Below are positions 12,140-22,924 of a stretch of DNA of 64,000 nucleotides, in pieces. The stretch lies in assembly GCA_038501625.1 (NCBI GenBank), contig JAZAYU010000001.1, positions 3,844,001-3,908,000 of the forward strand. Direction: 5' to 3'. The notes beneath the pieces are model-generated. The model searched no databases and was not told the DNA's origin. It worked only from the letters and a program-made list of their open reading frames with translations. A program made the translations under genes and the position numbers. Positions within the stretch are counted from its first letter, which is position 1; every line of letters starts with the position of its first letter. The stretch comes from Corbicula japonica. Taxonomy: Eukaryota; Mollusca; Bivalvia; Venerida; Cyrenidae.

Positions 12140-13090
12140 TCGTTTTTTCGTTATTTCGCCGCGAAATAACGCCAAGCGAAAAGACGAAATAACGAAAAAA
12201 CGCCACCCGAAAAGGCGAAATAACGAAAAAACGCCACGCGAAAAGACGAAATAACGAAAGAACGCCACGCGAAATAACGAAAAAAACGCTATTTTGTGCT
12301 CGAAATAACGAAAAGTCGCCCTGCAAAAAAACGCCAATTTCACTGTACAAAATAGCGTTCTTTCTAGCTTCGCCTGGCGTTTTTTCGTTCTTTCCTTGGC
12401 TTCTTTTCGTTATTTCGCTTGGCGTCTTTTCGTTCGGCGTTATTTCGTTATTTCGCCTGGCGTTTTTTCGTTGTTTCGCGTGGCGTTTTGTCGTAATTTC
12501 GCGTGGCGTTATTTCGCTTTGTGTCTTTTCGTTATTTCGCCTGGCGTCTTGTCGTTATTTCGATTGGCGTCTTTTCTTTATTTCGCTTGGCGTTTTTTCG
12601 TTATTTCGTCTTTTCGCGTGGCGTTTTTCATCTTTTCCCGTGGCGTCTTTTCGTTATTTCGCTTGGCGTTTTCTTTCGTTATTTCGTATTTTCGCTTGGC
12701 GTTTTTTTCGTTATTTCGTCTTTTCGCCTGGCGTCTTTTCGTTATTTCGTCTTTTCGCGTGGCGTCTTTTCGTAATTTCGTCTTTTCGCATGGCGTCTCT
12801 TCGTTATTTCGTCTTTTCGCGTGGCGTCTTTTCATTATTTCGTCTTTTCGCGTGGCGTCTTTTCGTTTTTTCGCTTGACATTTTCTCGTTATTTCGTCTT
12901 TTCGCATGGCGTCTTTTCGTTATTTCGTCTTTTCGCGTGGCGTTTTTTCGTTATTTCGTCTTTTCGCGTTGCGTTTTCCGTTATTTTGTCTTTTCGCGTG
13001 GCGTCTTTTCGTTATTTCGCTTGGCGTCTTTTCGCTCGGCGTTATTTCTTTATTTCGCTTGGCGTTTTTTTCGTCTTTTCGCCTTCCGTT
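12140..13090. repeat. Left arm tandem array of the foldback element
   Basis: The units read CGAAATAACG up to about 12340 and the complement (GTTATTTCG with GGCGT spacers, basic period about 31 bp) thereafter. Stops are rare in several frames, so long Phe/Arg/Ser-rich frames arise; these are repeat artefacts. Confidence 0.9.
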
Positions 13091-13139
13091 TGACATGCGC
13101 AAAGTGTAGCAACAGTGAAGCTGGACATATGGGTAAAAG

Positions 13140-13240
13140 CAACTATTCACGGACGGAAGGAGGGAGGGACGGAAAGACAGACAGACGGACGAAGACCATT
13201 AATATACCCCACTCCCGCTACGCGGCGGGGAATAAAAATG
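13140..13240 (-). repeat. Pearl-like element left end inside the foldback element
   Basis: On the minus strand it reads as a GC hairpin (CCCCGCCGCGTAGCGG) followed by a (TCCG/TCTG)n tract, the same order as the left ends of the pearl-like elements at 16369 and 28535. It is probably the left terminus of an element whose core units survive at 14550-14994. Confidence 0.5.
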
Positions 13241-13619
13241 GAACGGCAGAGGCGGTACCAATGATTTTCCCAACCACCACCACCAAAAAGTTTTGATTGG
13301 TGCGAGTTTGGAGAAATAAAAGTAAAAAAAAAGAAATACAGGTGGGGTGTGATGGATAGGTGCCTGAATTCCCACCCAATCCCAACAACAAAAACATTTG
13401 TTGGTTTGAGTTGATAAACAAATAAAATAAACTAGAGCTCCGCGAGTCGGATGTGTCGCCTAACGTAATTCTTGTTAGTCGACATAAAAATGTTAATTAG
13501 TTTTTTGTTGTACAGTTATTAGCAATGTATTTGCACAAAATTCACATATAAAATAACTTATTAATTGTCTGATTGCAAGAAAAATGCACAAGTTATGCCC
13601 TTGGCAAGAAAGGCACTAA
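13241..13619. other. Foldback interior, unassigned
   Basis: No gene or strong repeat is visible. It ends with TAA (13617-13619), the left target-site copy of the nested element. Confidence 0.4.
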
Positions 13620-14549
13620 GGCTCCAGTTACACAGACGGTCGGTGCCCAATATGTTATTTTATTTTAAGTTTCTCGCTGTTTTGGTCGGTTGCCATGCGT
13701 GAGGTTTCAGTGTAACTGGCCATCGGTGATGGACAAGTGTTCAATCGGCTAAAAAAATATTTCATAGGTTGCTGGTAGGAGATCGAAACCAACTCAAACG
13801 GGAATGGGTCGGTGATAAGGATGATTTCATCGGTAAAAATGCTGAAATACTATCGGGTTTTGTCGTTTGTAAATCGGAGCTAAATCGGGCGTAACGCTGA
13901 TAAATCGGTGTTTAATAGCTTATCATCAATGGTTCAACACTTTCCGTCAGATATGGCCGGTGATTCATATCTGGTTATCTTTGTTTGATCGGTGACATCG
14001 GTGATAAAGAGCTTGTATATCTCGTGATATAGGTTGCCGTCGGTCCTTTTCATTAAAAAGTATGTTTGAGTAATGAGAACCGATGACTTTTTCAGTTTAC
14101 CGAAAAACATCACCGATGACCTGACGGCTGCAGTCGATTGGTCACAGATTGATTCCCTATATTAACCACCGATCAAAACCGACAAAATCCCACGCTTTAA
14201 TTCTCATCTTTTTCTATGGTGGTAGGTATTAGTTGATCGGTTGCTTATCGGTGGCCCATCGGCAATATCGTATGTAGACAGGTTGTCGATCGTTGACAGC
14301 GGTTGTGGACAGGCTGTCGATTGGTTATTTGTAAAATATTTTTACCGATCGAGAATTTTAAACATGTTCAAAAATCCCAATCGGTTATTTTTCACCGACA
14401 GAACTTACCTTTTCTCAAGAGCAGTTGATCGGTGGCAAACAGGTGACCAAAAGGTGATATCGGTGTTTAATACGTTGTCATCAGTTCACTCCATAATTTG
14501 GCTGAAAAACTCACCGATCACTCACCGATGGCTCTGTGTAACTAGGGTG
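13620..14549. mobile_element. 930 bp non-autonomous DNA transposon, PIF/Harbinger-like
   Basis: The ends GGCTCCAGTTACACAG and CTGTGTAACTAGGGTG are imperfect inverted repeats, flanked on both sides by TAA, the target-site size and type expected for PIF/Harbinger or ISL2EU elements. The interior repeats the word ATCGGTG or its complement many times in both orientations. No transposase is present. The TSD and TIR are read directly; the superfamily is inferred. Confidence 0.7.
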
Positions 14550-14994
14550 TAATATCAATCCAGGGGAATAATTTAAAAGAATGATATAAAAATCAATCAA
14601 AGGGGAATAATTTAACGACATTAATGGGACAAAATATGAGCAATATTGTCGCAAAGCATACTTAACACTGCTTTTATGAAACATGCATACCAAGTTTGGA
14701 GTCATTTGAACATATTGTGACATTGTTACGCTCCTAACAAGAAATGCTCTATTAAAATCAAAGAAAATTAATTCAAAAACGGAACAAGGTAGAGTTACGG
14801 TTCTAGTGCAATGCACTTCGAGTCATTGCAAGAAACATGCATACCAAGTTCGGAAAATATGAACCTGGTGACAAAGTTACGCTCCGCACAAGAAATGCTG
14901 TGTAAAATAAACCAAAGGGCAATAACTAAAAAACGAAAGAAGGTAGAGTTACGGTTCTTGTGCATAGCACTTTGAATCATTGCCAGAAACATGC
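14550..14994. repeat. ~155 bp tandem units inside the foldback element
   Basis: Two and a half units share the blocks CATGCATACCAAGTT (14682, 14833), AGTTACGCTCC, AAGAAATGCT and AGGTAGAGTTACGGTTCT, at a spacing of 151-157 bp. They resemble the core units of pearl-like elements in length and style but differ in sequence from those at 16369. Confidence 0.7.
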
Positions 14995-15710
14995 ATGCCG
15001 AGCGAAAAGACGCCAATCGAAATAACGAAAAGACGCCATGCGAAATAACGCCACGCGAATTAACGAAAACACGCCGAGCGAAAAGACGCCAAGCGAAATA
15101 ACGAAAAAACGCATCGCGAAAGGACGAAATAATGAAAAAACGCCACGCGAAAATACGAAATAACGAAAAAACGCAAAGCGAAATAACGAAAAGACGCCAC
15201 GCGAAAAGACGAAATAACGAAAAAACGCCACGCGAAAAGACGAAATAACGAAAAGACGTCAAGCGAAATAACGAAAAGACGCCAAGCGAAATAACGACAA
15301 GACGTCAGGCGAAATAACGAAAAGACGCAAAGATAAATAACGCCACGCGAAATTACGACAAAACGCCACGCGAAACAACGAAAAAACGCCAGGCAAAATA
15401 ACGAAATAACGCCGAGCGAAAAGACGCCAAGCGAAATAACGAAAAGACGCCAAGCGAAAGAACGAAAAAACGCCAGGCGAAGCTAGAAAGAACGCCATTT
15501 TGTACAAGTAAATTGGCGTTTTTTTTGCATGGCGACTTTTTGTTATTTCGCGCAAAAATAGCGTTTTTTCGTTATTTCGCGTGGCGTTTTTTCGTTATTT
15601 CGTCTTTTCGCGTGGCGTTTTTTCGTTATTTCGTCTTTTCGGGTGGCGTTTTTTCGTTATTTCGTCTTTTCGCCTGGTGTTATTTCGCGGCGAAATAACG
15701 AAAAAAAAGA
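14995..15710. repeat. Right arm tandem array of the foldback element
   Basis: The mirror image of the left arm: CGAAATAACGAAAAGACGCC units up to about 15490, a hinge around 15495-15545 (inverted copy of 12300-12360), then GTTATTTCG/GGCGT units to about 15710. Confidence 0.9.
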
Positions 15711-15740
15711 AATGGCATAAATCAGCCACCATAATTATGA

Positions 15741-16019
15741 GCATGCACTGTGATGATAGTAACAGTTGGTTATCAAAATTTGATACCAAGCCTTTTCCAG
15801 AATTACGCCCAAACTTATGTTTTTATTAACTAAAGTATCACATTGTCTCACTCATTGACCTAAAGGTATGACAAAACAGTTTAGTGATGATTCGAAAAGT
15901 TTCCATTCTGTATTAATGAATCAAAGCATCCAGCTTATAAAGTGTATAAAAGCAACCATCCAATGCAATCAACACATAATCTTATTTGAGAAAAACACAT
16001 CTGCATTGTTTTTCAAATT
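15741..16019. other. Spacer, nothing recognised
   Basis: AT-rich sequence between the foldback element and a Tc1 remnant. I find no motif or exon. Confidence 0.4.
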
Positions 16020-16290
16020 AATTTATTTCTCATGGTCAACAAGGAAGGTTTTCGTTAATTTGACCGTCATGGCAAATATCGGACCAAATCGGACACCTAG
16101 ACGTTTTTCTAAACAAGACAGAACACGTGAAGTTGGTGAAGCTAGTTGATCTACCCGGTTCTCTTGTTCACGAATGGAACCTAATTCCACAATTGAAATT
16201 TCGTCGGCTGTTAAATTCCGTGCGAAGCCGCTTGAAAGAATGCCGGATTCATCGTGGTGAATTTACTCAGTATAAGTCTAGCGATTTTTG
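16020..16290 (+). pseudogene. Tc1/mariner transposase C-terminal remnant
   Basis: Frames here read RHGKYRTKSDT and, after stops and a shift, LVHEWNLIPQLKFRRLLNS followed by VRSRLKECRIHRGEFTQY. This matches the layout of the C-terminal end of Tc1-type transposases (EEWN-IPQ, RLI-SMRRR, GGHTRY). It is broken by several stops and frameshifts and lacks the catalytic region. A different, longer Tc1 remnant lies at 62870-63860. Confidence 0.6.
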
Positions 16291-16368
16291 CAACTTTTGT
16301 GTAGTAACCCCCAGTGGCTTTAACAATGAATTGCTTATAAAGTATTGATCGGATTTCATTTCTGACTT

Positions 16369-17982
16369 TTTATGCCCCCACAAAGTGGGAGGCATATAGA
16401 GTTGCACTCGTCCGTCCGTACATCCGTACGTCCGTACGTCTGTACGTCCGTACGTCCCCAAATCTTGTGGCATCAACTCCTCCTAAACTATAAGGCGGAT
16501 TTCTTTCAAACTTGCACAGATGATCAAGCAGGATGTGTAGATGATCGTAAAGAAAGGATTTTTTCCTGCGACCATTTTTACCAGAGTTATGGCCCTTTGT
16601 TAATTTCCGTTATAAAATCTTGTGGCGTCAACTCCTCCTAAACTACAAGGCAGATTTCTTGCAAACTTGCACAGATGATGAAGCAGGATGTTTAGATAAT
16701 CGTGAAGAAAGGATTTCTTCCTGCGACCATTTTTACCAGAGTTATGGCCCTTTGTTATATTCATTAATTAAATCTTGTGGCGTCAACTCCTCCAAAACTA
16801 TAAGGCGGATTTCTTTCAAACTTGCACAGATGATCAAGCAGGATGTGTAGATGATCGTAAAGAAATGATTTTTTCCTGCGACCATTTTTACCAGAGTTAT
16901 GGCCCTTTGTTAATTTCAGTTATAAAATCTTGTGGCGTCAACTCCTCCTAAACTACAAGGCAGATTTCTTGCAAACTTGCACAGATGATGAAGCAGGATG
17001 TGTAGATAATCGTGAAGAAAGGATTTCTTCCTGCGACCATTTTTACCAGAGTTATGGCCCTTTGTTATATTCATTAATTAAATCTTGTGGCGTCAACTCC
17101 TCCAAAACTATAAGGCAGATTTCTTGCGAACTTGCACAGATGATGAAGCAGGATGTGTAGATGATCGTAAAGAAATGATTTTTTCCTGCGACCATTTTTA
17201 CCAGAGTTATGGCCCTTTGTTAATTTCAGTAATTAAATCTTGTGGCATCAACTCCTCCAAAACTATAAGGCTGATTTCTTGCGAACTTGCACAGATGATG
17301 AAGCAGGATGTGTAGATGATCGTAAAAAAAGGATTTTTTCCTGCGACCATTTTTACCAGAGTTATGGCCCTTTGTTAATTTCAGTAATTAAATCTTGTGG
17401 CATCAACTCCTCCTAAACTACAGGGCAGATTCCTTGCAAACATGCACAGATGATGAAGCAGGATGTGTAGATGATCGTGAAGAAAGGATTTTTTCCTGCG
17501 ACTATTTTTACCAGAGTTAATGCCCTTTGTTTTTTTTTCAGTAATAATATCTTGTGGCATCAACTCCTCATTTACTTTTGGACAGATTTCTTTCTAACTT
17601 GCACACATGATCAAGATGGCTGGGTAGATGATCATAAAAAAAGATTTTTTTCTGCTGCCATGTTTACCACAGTTATGGCCCTTTGTTTATTTCACTTACA
17701 AAATTTAGTGGCATCAACTTCACATTTTCTATTTGGCTGATTTCTTTCAAACTTGCACAGATGATTAGACATGATGTGAAGATTGTTGTAAAGGACATTG
17801 TCTTGCAACAATTTTCACCACAGTTATGGCCTTTTGTTTAGGTTAGTTATTAAATTTTGTGGCACTTACTCCTCATTTACTAATCATGATCACCACATGT
17901 TGTTAATACCTGGTACAAAATTTTGTAACAAATGTTATTGCAGCAGTGGGGGCATCAGTGTCCTGTGGACACAGTCTAGTTT
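16369..17982 (+). mobile_element. Pearl-like element with ten core units
   Basis: The left end has ATGCCCCCAC with a short hairpin and GGCATATAGAGTTGCA, then an imperfect (TCCGTACG)n tract at 16410-16457. About ten ~155 bp units follow (starts near 16464, 16618, 16773, 16929, 17084, 17239, 17394, 17550, 17704, 17859), each running from GGCRTCAACTCCTCC to GAGTTATGGCCCTTTG. The right end is GGGGGCATCAGTG, a hairpin GTGTCCTGTGGACAC, then CTAG. The architecture matches bivalve pearl/Cv elements, regarded as Helitron- or Helentron-related. The units alternate in pairs, suggesting 310 bp duplication steps. Confidence 0.8.
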
Positions 17983-18109
17983 ACATTTACTTTGAATTGC
18001 TGATTTATTTGGAATGTATCATTTTGTTGTGTATGGTGAAATTAAAAAGATATTTTATAAAATGTCCAAGTGTGCAGAACTTTTTTGCCGGGTATATTCT
18101 TTTGCAATT

Positions 18110-18860
18110 TCATTAAAATCCGGAGATTTTGACTATAAATCCTGCGGTCCGAAGAAGTAACTTAAAATCCGGAGATTTCGGATAAAATCCGGAGATTTGG
18201 CAGGCCTGGTCAAAACCATCTGCAAATTCAAAAAGAAAGGTTACCAACATGATATATTCTGCATGCCTGGTGATTAACCCATCTACTGTTGATCGTTATG
18301 CTTATACCTTTTCGTTTGCACGACGGTGGCAGGGGAGTTTATGAACGTTTATAGGGAAATCTTGTAAAGGAACACAGAAGCTCGATCTGTTTCCTTTATC
18401 CCTGTCAGCATGTTCTTGCTGATTTGACTCCAGGGGCTCTTGTCTCGGTAAGGTCATTGAGTACCCTGTCCTTTTGCTTGACAATCCTGTTAGCCTCTTA
18501 TGTTTTATATGTTTGTTTGCTTTTGCATGCACTGACTAGTTGAAAGTAGGTTGGAGTTACCATGAAAACTTGTACTTGTTTGCTTATATCGGAACCTGTT
18601 GGGGCAAGTGTGCGGTAGGTGCACCCGTGAACCTGGCTTAAACCCCCAGTGGCATATTGTTTTGCAGCGGACCGTTCCAAGGCGGTAACCCCAAAACAAG
18701 TGTGTTCTTTTTCTTTAATTGTTTGAGGTGTCTTATTTCAAGTTGATACTCTTATATACCCATGCTATCTTTTCCTCTATACTTTTTGGCTGCGTGGGGA
18801 GGCTGGGTTTTCTGAATGTGGCGATTCCTGATATGCATGTTGCACTTTATTTCACATAAA
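18110..18860 (+). mobile_element. Penelope-like element 3' fragment
   Basis: From about 18215, blocks AGAAAGGTTACCAACATGAT, CCTGGTGATTAACCC, ACTGTTGATCGTTATGC and, further on, CTGGCTTAAACCCCCAGTGGC appear in the same order as the reverse complement of the Penelope-like element at 32240-32900. It ends at TTCTGAATGTGGCGATTCCTG-type sequence near 18840. The first hundred bases contain three copies of AATCCGGAGATTT. No intact reverse transcriptase remains. Confidence 0.7.
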
Positions 18861-18959
18861 TTAATCAAAAAACATGGTTGTAGCTGTAAAGTGTAATGGA
18901 TCTGTTGGTATTCTGCCCTTATCTGTATTGTCGTGGATGAAAGTCGCGACTGCCTAACA

Positions 18960-19240
18960 AACGTCAACGACCTAAATTCCGGTATACTTTGAACAATGTC
19001 GATCTGTCACACAATCGAATACGCATGACCACGCCGGGAGAACTCTGATATGAAACTCATCATACGCTCCCGACAAAGTCATATCAGCCGCTTCCGGGGT
19101 TCCATATCAGACGGGAAATGACGTCTAAAAACTTTCATTTCCAACCAAAATCCAACGCTGATCCGACGTCGCGGTCCTACATCAATCGAACGTCTGTTCG
19201 ACGTCAAACGTTTTCTAAGCTGACTCGCACGAGTTTTATT
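18960..19240 (-). mobile_element. Fragment of GACGTC-rich inverted-repeat element
   Basis: About 50 bp around 19110-19165, including GAAATGACGTCTAAAAA and TTCCAACCAAAATCCAACG, matches the reverse complement of 47385-47440 in the intact element at 47319. GACGTC words continue to 19215. Confidence 0.75.
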
Positions 19241-19244
19241 TAGC

Positions 19245-21495
19245 CGTGTTTTGAAGTATTCTAAGATGATCCATTTTTTTCCAGCAGTTTCTTCTTAAAT
19301 AATCGTTATCAAATTAGATGGGGAACTATGATATTATTTGCATGTTGTTCGGATTAAAAAAAAGTATTTTCTGCAATTTATTTGCGTACTTTCCGTTTAG
19401 ATTCGGCTATCAGGCAGCTGAATAAACCTCAGTTGATAATTATAAAGAGTATCCGATTTTTGGAACAGAAATTAATTGGAAGTATATAAAAAAAACTTCT
19501 TCAATTAGTGAACTCTTGTTGTCCATTCATTAGAAGTTCTTTTAAAAGTCCCTAATATTATTAACGCTCAATACCATCCCCGCCTCTCGCCTTCATCATG
19601 AATAAATTCTTTAATACGCAATGCCCACTAATATACTTCTTATAATACGTTTGAATCAAAGCACGAGATTACATTTTATGACGGCATATTAGGTTGATGA
19701 TTGTTATGACTAATAAAATGTGGTTTGTCCATAAGTACATGATCAGTAATTAAACAGCAACACATATAATAATAATTATTAAATCTAGAGATGCACTTAT
19801 GGAAATTACATTTCCGGATTTTCATACGGAATTTATGGCTAGCGAATTTCAATTTTCTCTTTTGAACACGATTCAAACTTTGTTGATGAATAACCGCGCA
19901 CTCGATACGGTAGCAATTTTGAACTCGTTATATTTTATGTTGGCAGCTGAAAGGATACATTGTGCAAGGTTTTGATTTGTGTGTGCTTTGCTACCATAAA
20001 ACAATTAAGGTAATTGTCTGGAATTTTATGATCAATTTACTGCAGTTTGTAATCATACAATAGAAACAATTGTTCAAATTTTGATGCGGAAAGTCGACCA
20101 AAATCTGTGGGTACACGGTGGAATAGAGCGGAACACTTAAGAAAAATGTTTATGAAGGACAATAAATAGTATATCGGACTACAGACTATCGTTTTGTCCA
20201 AGGTAAAAAAAACAATTTTGATAATTACATTTTTGTTGTTGTCAACTTGAGACTAAGATTGATATTTTATTTTAGATGTTTCATTTTGATTTTCGTTGAA
20301 AATGTCTGATAGCATTTAAATACTAAAATGCCTATTTAAACTTGTATTTTCATAAGTAATTTTGGTGGAACAGTCAGTTAACATGTTAGTTAGTTCGTTA
20401 GTTACCTTATTCAATTATTTAATTAAACACTTATGTTATCATGTCTTCGGTATGTATTTCTTTAAAAATATGTGAATTTAATTAACAACACAGTCGTGTG
20501 GTAAATATAAAAACAATAAGAAAAGACACTTCTTTTTAACATTAAACATTTTTAATAATCCTGTTTTCTAAATTCAAAAGAACAACAAAACGGAATTTGA
20601 CGAAATTTATATTCAGTGACTGGTAAATGATGGTTACGAATTTCTTCGATATCTTTTAACCTCAGGGGCATAGTGTCAAGTACAATTTCACTGATTGGCT
20701 CTTACAGGAAAATTTCAAAAATTTAAATAAAAAGATCCGTCACTAATATTCTTATACCCTGTTAACAAGTATAATTAAACATAATTCATTACCAAAAATC
20801 TCTGGAAATACTACATATAAAAACGTGTGCACTATTTGATAATGCAGTATGTTAAATTAGCGTCAACCGAGAATGCGCTTATGTTTCTTACTATTCATCA
20901 TTCTCAAGTTAACAAAATGACCACTTCATAAGCATCAGTCGTCATTTACTTAAATTGAGAGTAAACTTTTTAATAAGAAACTAATAGAATTTTGCAAAAG
21001 GCAATGAAAGGGGCTAACCAAGGTCGGCTTGAATGAGAGCTTGATCAACAGCTAGCAGTATTTGCAAATTAGGGACGTGTTGAGAAGTTGCCTAAAGAGT
21101 ATTTATTTTGAACAAATCCAAATTATGCTACACATTGCATAGGTGTTTTTAAATAATTTATTTTAGTTAAAAAAATATTATATATATTATATACAATTAC
21201 TTTTGTATGACAGGAGGCTTGTGACAAAGAAAATTAACCAAAAAACATAAAAGACGTAAGTCACCAAAAAGGAACTTAAGATGGGATAAGTGTAAAACAA
21301 CAGGCAACTGGTATATATTCGTGATACCCTAGAGAAACGTTTTACTTGGAAACTAAATTGTTTGTAGAAAGTGTTTTAAAGGGCACAGTATTAGAAAACT
21401 AGATAAAAGTGGAATTTTAAAGCCACCCAACTCGACAAATACGAAAAACATCATCTATTAAACACAGTGTGAAAGTTTTCATATTTTTATCTATA
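19245..21495. other. Intergenic, nothing recognised
   Basis: AT-rich, no open frame above 70 codons, no conserved motif and no strong repeat seen on either strand. Confidence 0.4.
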
Positions 21496-21674
21496 TACAG
21501 TAAAACCCCTCATTAAGACCACCCCGAAATTAAGACCACCTCGCTAATAAGACCACTATTCCCATGTCCCATTTTACAGTATTGCACTATTGTCTACCTC
21601 TATATTAAGACCACTTTTTCCCAGTCTTAATGGTGGTCTTAATAGCGGGGTTTCTTAATAAAGGGGTAGAATAT

Positions 21675-21829
21675 AAGTATCTTGCATGAGTGTGAGGTGA
21701 AGATGGAAAAATCTGTCACCGAGGGGGAACTGTTTTGCGGGAACGAGGCTCTGCCGAGTTCCCGCCAAAACAGTTCACATGAGGTGACAGATTTTTCTAT
21801 CTTTACCGAATGTCCCATGCAAGATACTT
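21675..21829. repeat. 155 bp hairpin nested in the MITE
   Basis: Arms of about 70 bp: AAGTATCTTGCATG, AAAAATCTGTCACC and GAACTGTTTTG in the left arm are mirrored by the right arm, with a loop of about 13 bases centred near 21758. Arm divergence is low. Spurious open frames run through it on both strands. Confidence 0.85.
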
Positions 21830-22008
21830 TTTCTTGCATATCTTTTACTGTTCATAACATCAGTGTACATGTATACAAACTAAATTTTATTTGCTTACGC
21901 TGAAATATTGACGTAAACGTAAACCTTATTTTCTTAATGACGTCACTAACTTGATTAAATTACGTCAGATACCTGAAGACGTGACGTCACTCGTATAGCA
22001 CGCGAACG

Positions 22009-22034
22009 TTATCTTTTCCCTAGGGAAAAGATAA
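22009..22034. repeat. 26 bp perfect palindrome
   Basis: TTATCTTTTCCCT followed directly by its reverse complement, inside the MITE. Confidence 0.85.
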
Positions 22035-22182
22035 GATTTTCTTTCCCCGGTAAAACACGCGAAAATACTTATCCGGTATGCAAGAAAATAGTGAAAAACT
22101 GTAAAATGGGACATCGGAATAGTGGTCTTATTAGCGAGGTGGTCTTAATTTCAGGGTGGTTTTAATGAGGGGTTTTACTGTA

Positions 22183-22924
22183 AATATCAAAGAGATCCTA
22201 AAATAGCATAACAAATTATAAATGACATGAAATTTGATAAGAGAATATATGGAAACCCTGAAAAGACGAAGATGCAGACATATAAATTGAGATACTCTGC
22301 TGTTTCGTTGATTTATCTTAGAGAAGCGGTCAAATAAATGTTATATTATCCGCTGGTATTAATGGGAAATGGCACATTTGTCTTAATCATTCTATTTGAT
22401 ATTTTTTCGTTTTTCCAATCTGTAGAGTAAAGAATTTATCATGTTATTTTCTTTCTATATTCACTATCTTCATTTTTATTGAGAGAATAGTTTGTGTTGA
22501 AATCGAAAGAGAGAAGTTTTGTGACAGTTCTTTTATTTATTTATCAAAATGAAAGCAAAAACAAACAGAAACAACAAAACAAAACAACAATCAAATAAAA
22601 CAAATATACACTTACTAGTATCTAATTATATTAAGGCAATATAAGATATTGGGTAACAAACTAAACATTTATCATTTGATGTTGACACGTTCAAACTGTA
22701 CTATTTTAGTCATGCATGTTACACTGAGATTTCTATTGTTTTCTTCAGTTATTCGGAACAAGACACAAGATCACGAAATGTTCTCATCAGCCGATGATTG
22801 CTTGTAAAGCGGACGTTACTATGCTTCCATATGTAATTTCCCATTCACTGTCAAGACAAGACAAGACAGCAACTAGAAATTGACAGATCGGTCTTTAGGA
22901 TAACTTTAACCAGTCCTTTGCGTA
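22183..22924. other. Region upstream of the class B GPCR
   Basis: No coding sequence recognised. A possible 3' splice acceptor (TTTAACCAG, ending at 22913) precedes an in-frame open stretch leading into the receptor ATG, so an upstream exon carrying a signal peptide is possible. Confidence 0.4.

Larger units (their letters stand above)
12118..15732. mobile_element. 3.6 kb foldback-like element with tandem-repeat arms
   Basis: The outer ends are inverted copies: ATGGTGGCTGATTTATG at the left, its complement CATAAATCAGCCACCAT at the right. The flanks AATTATGT and AATTATGA look like a 7-8 bp target duplication. Each arm is a tandem array of GTTATTTCG, GGCGTNTTTTCG and TCTTTTCGCGT words. In both arms the orientation flips once, at a short unique hinge (near 12340 and 15500) that is itself shared in inverted form. 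This recalls FoldBack/Galileo elements, whose long inverted repeats are built from tandem units. No transposase is seen, so superfamily and mobility are inference. Confidence 0.75.
21498..22180. mobile_element. 683 bp Tigger/pogo-like MITE
   Basis: It begins CAGTAAAACCCCTCATTAAG and ends with the complementary TTAATGAGGGGTTTTACTG, flanked by TA on both sides (21496-21497, 22181-22182). The inverted termini extend about 85 bp with few mismatches. A TA target site and CAGT ends fit pogo/Tigger members of the Tc1/mariner group. No transposase. A separate hairpin is inserted at 21675-21829. Confidence 0.8.

Noticed and set aside
12104..13296. Several open frames over 70 codons, Phe/Arg/Ser-rich, both strands
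   Set aside because: All fall within the GTTATTTCG/GGCGT tandem repeat and appear in several frames at once. They are low-complexity repeat translations, not genes. The same holds for 14795-15555.
14241..14552. 103-codon plus-strand frame
   Set aside because: It lies inside the nested DNA element and is driven by the ATCGGTG word repeat.
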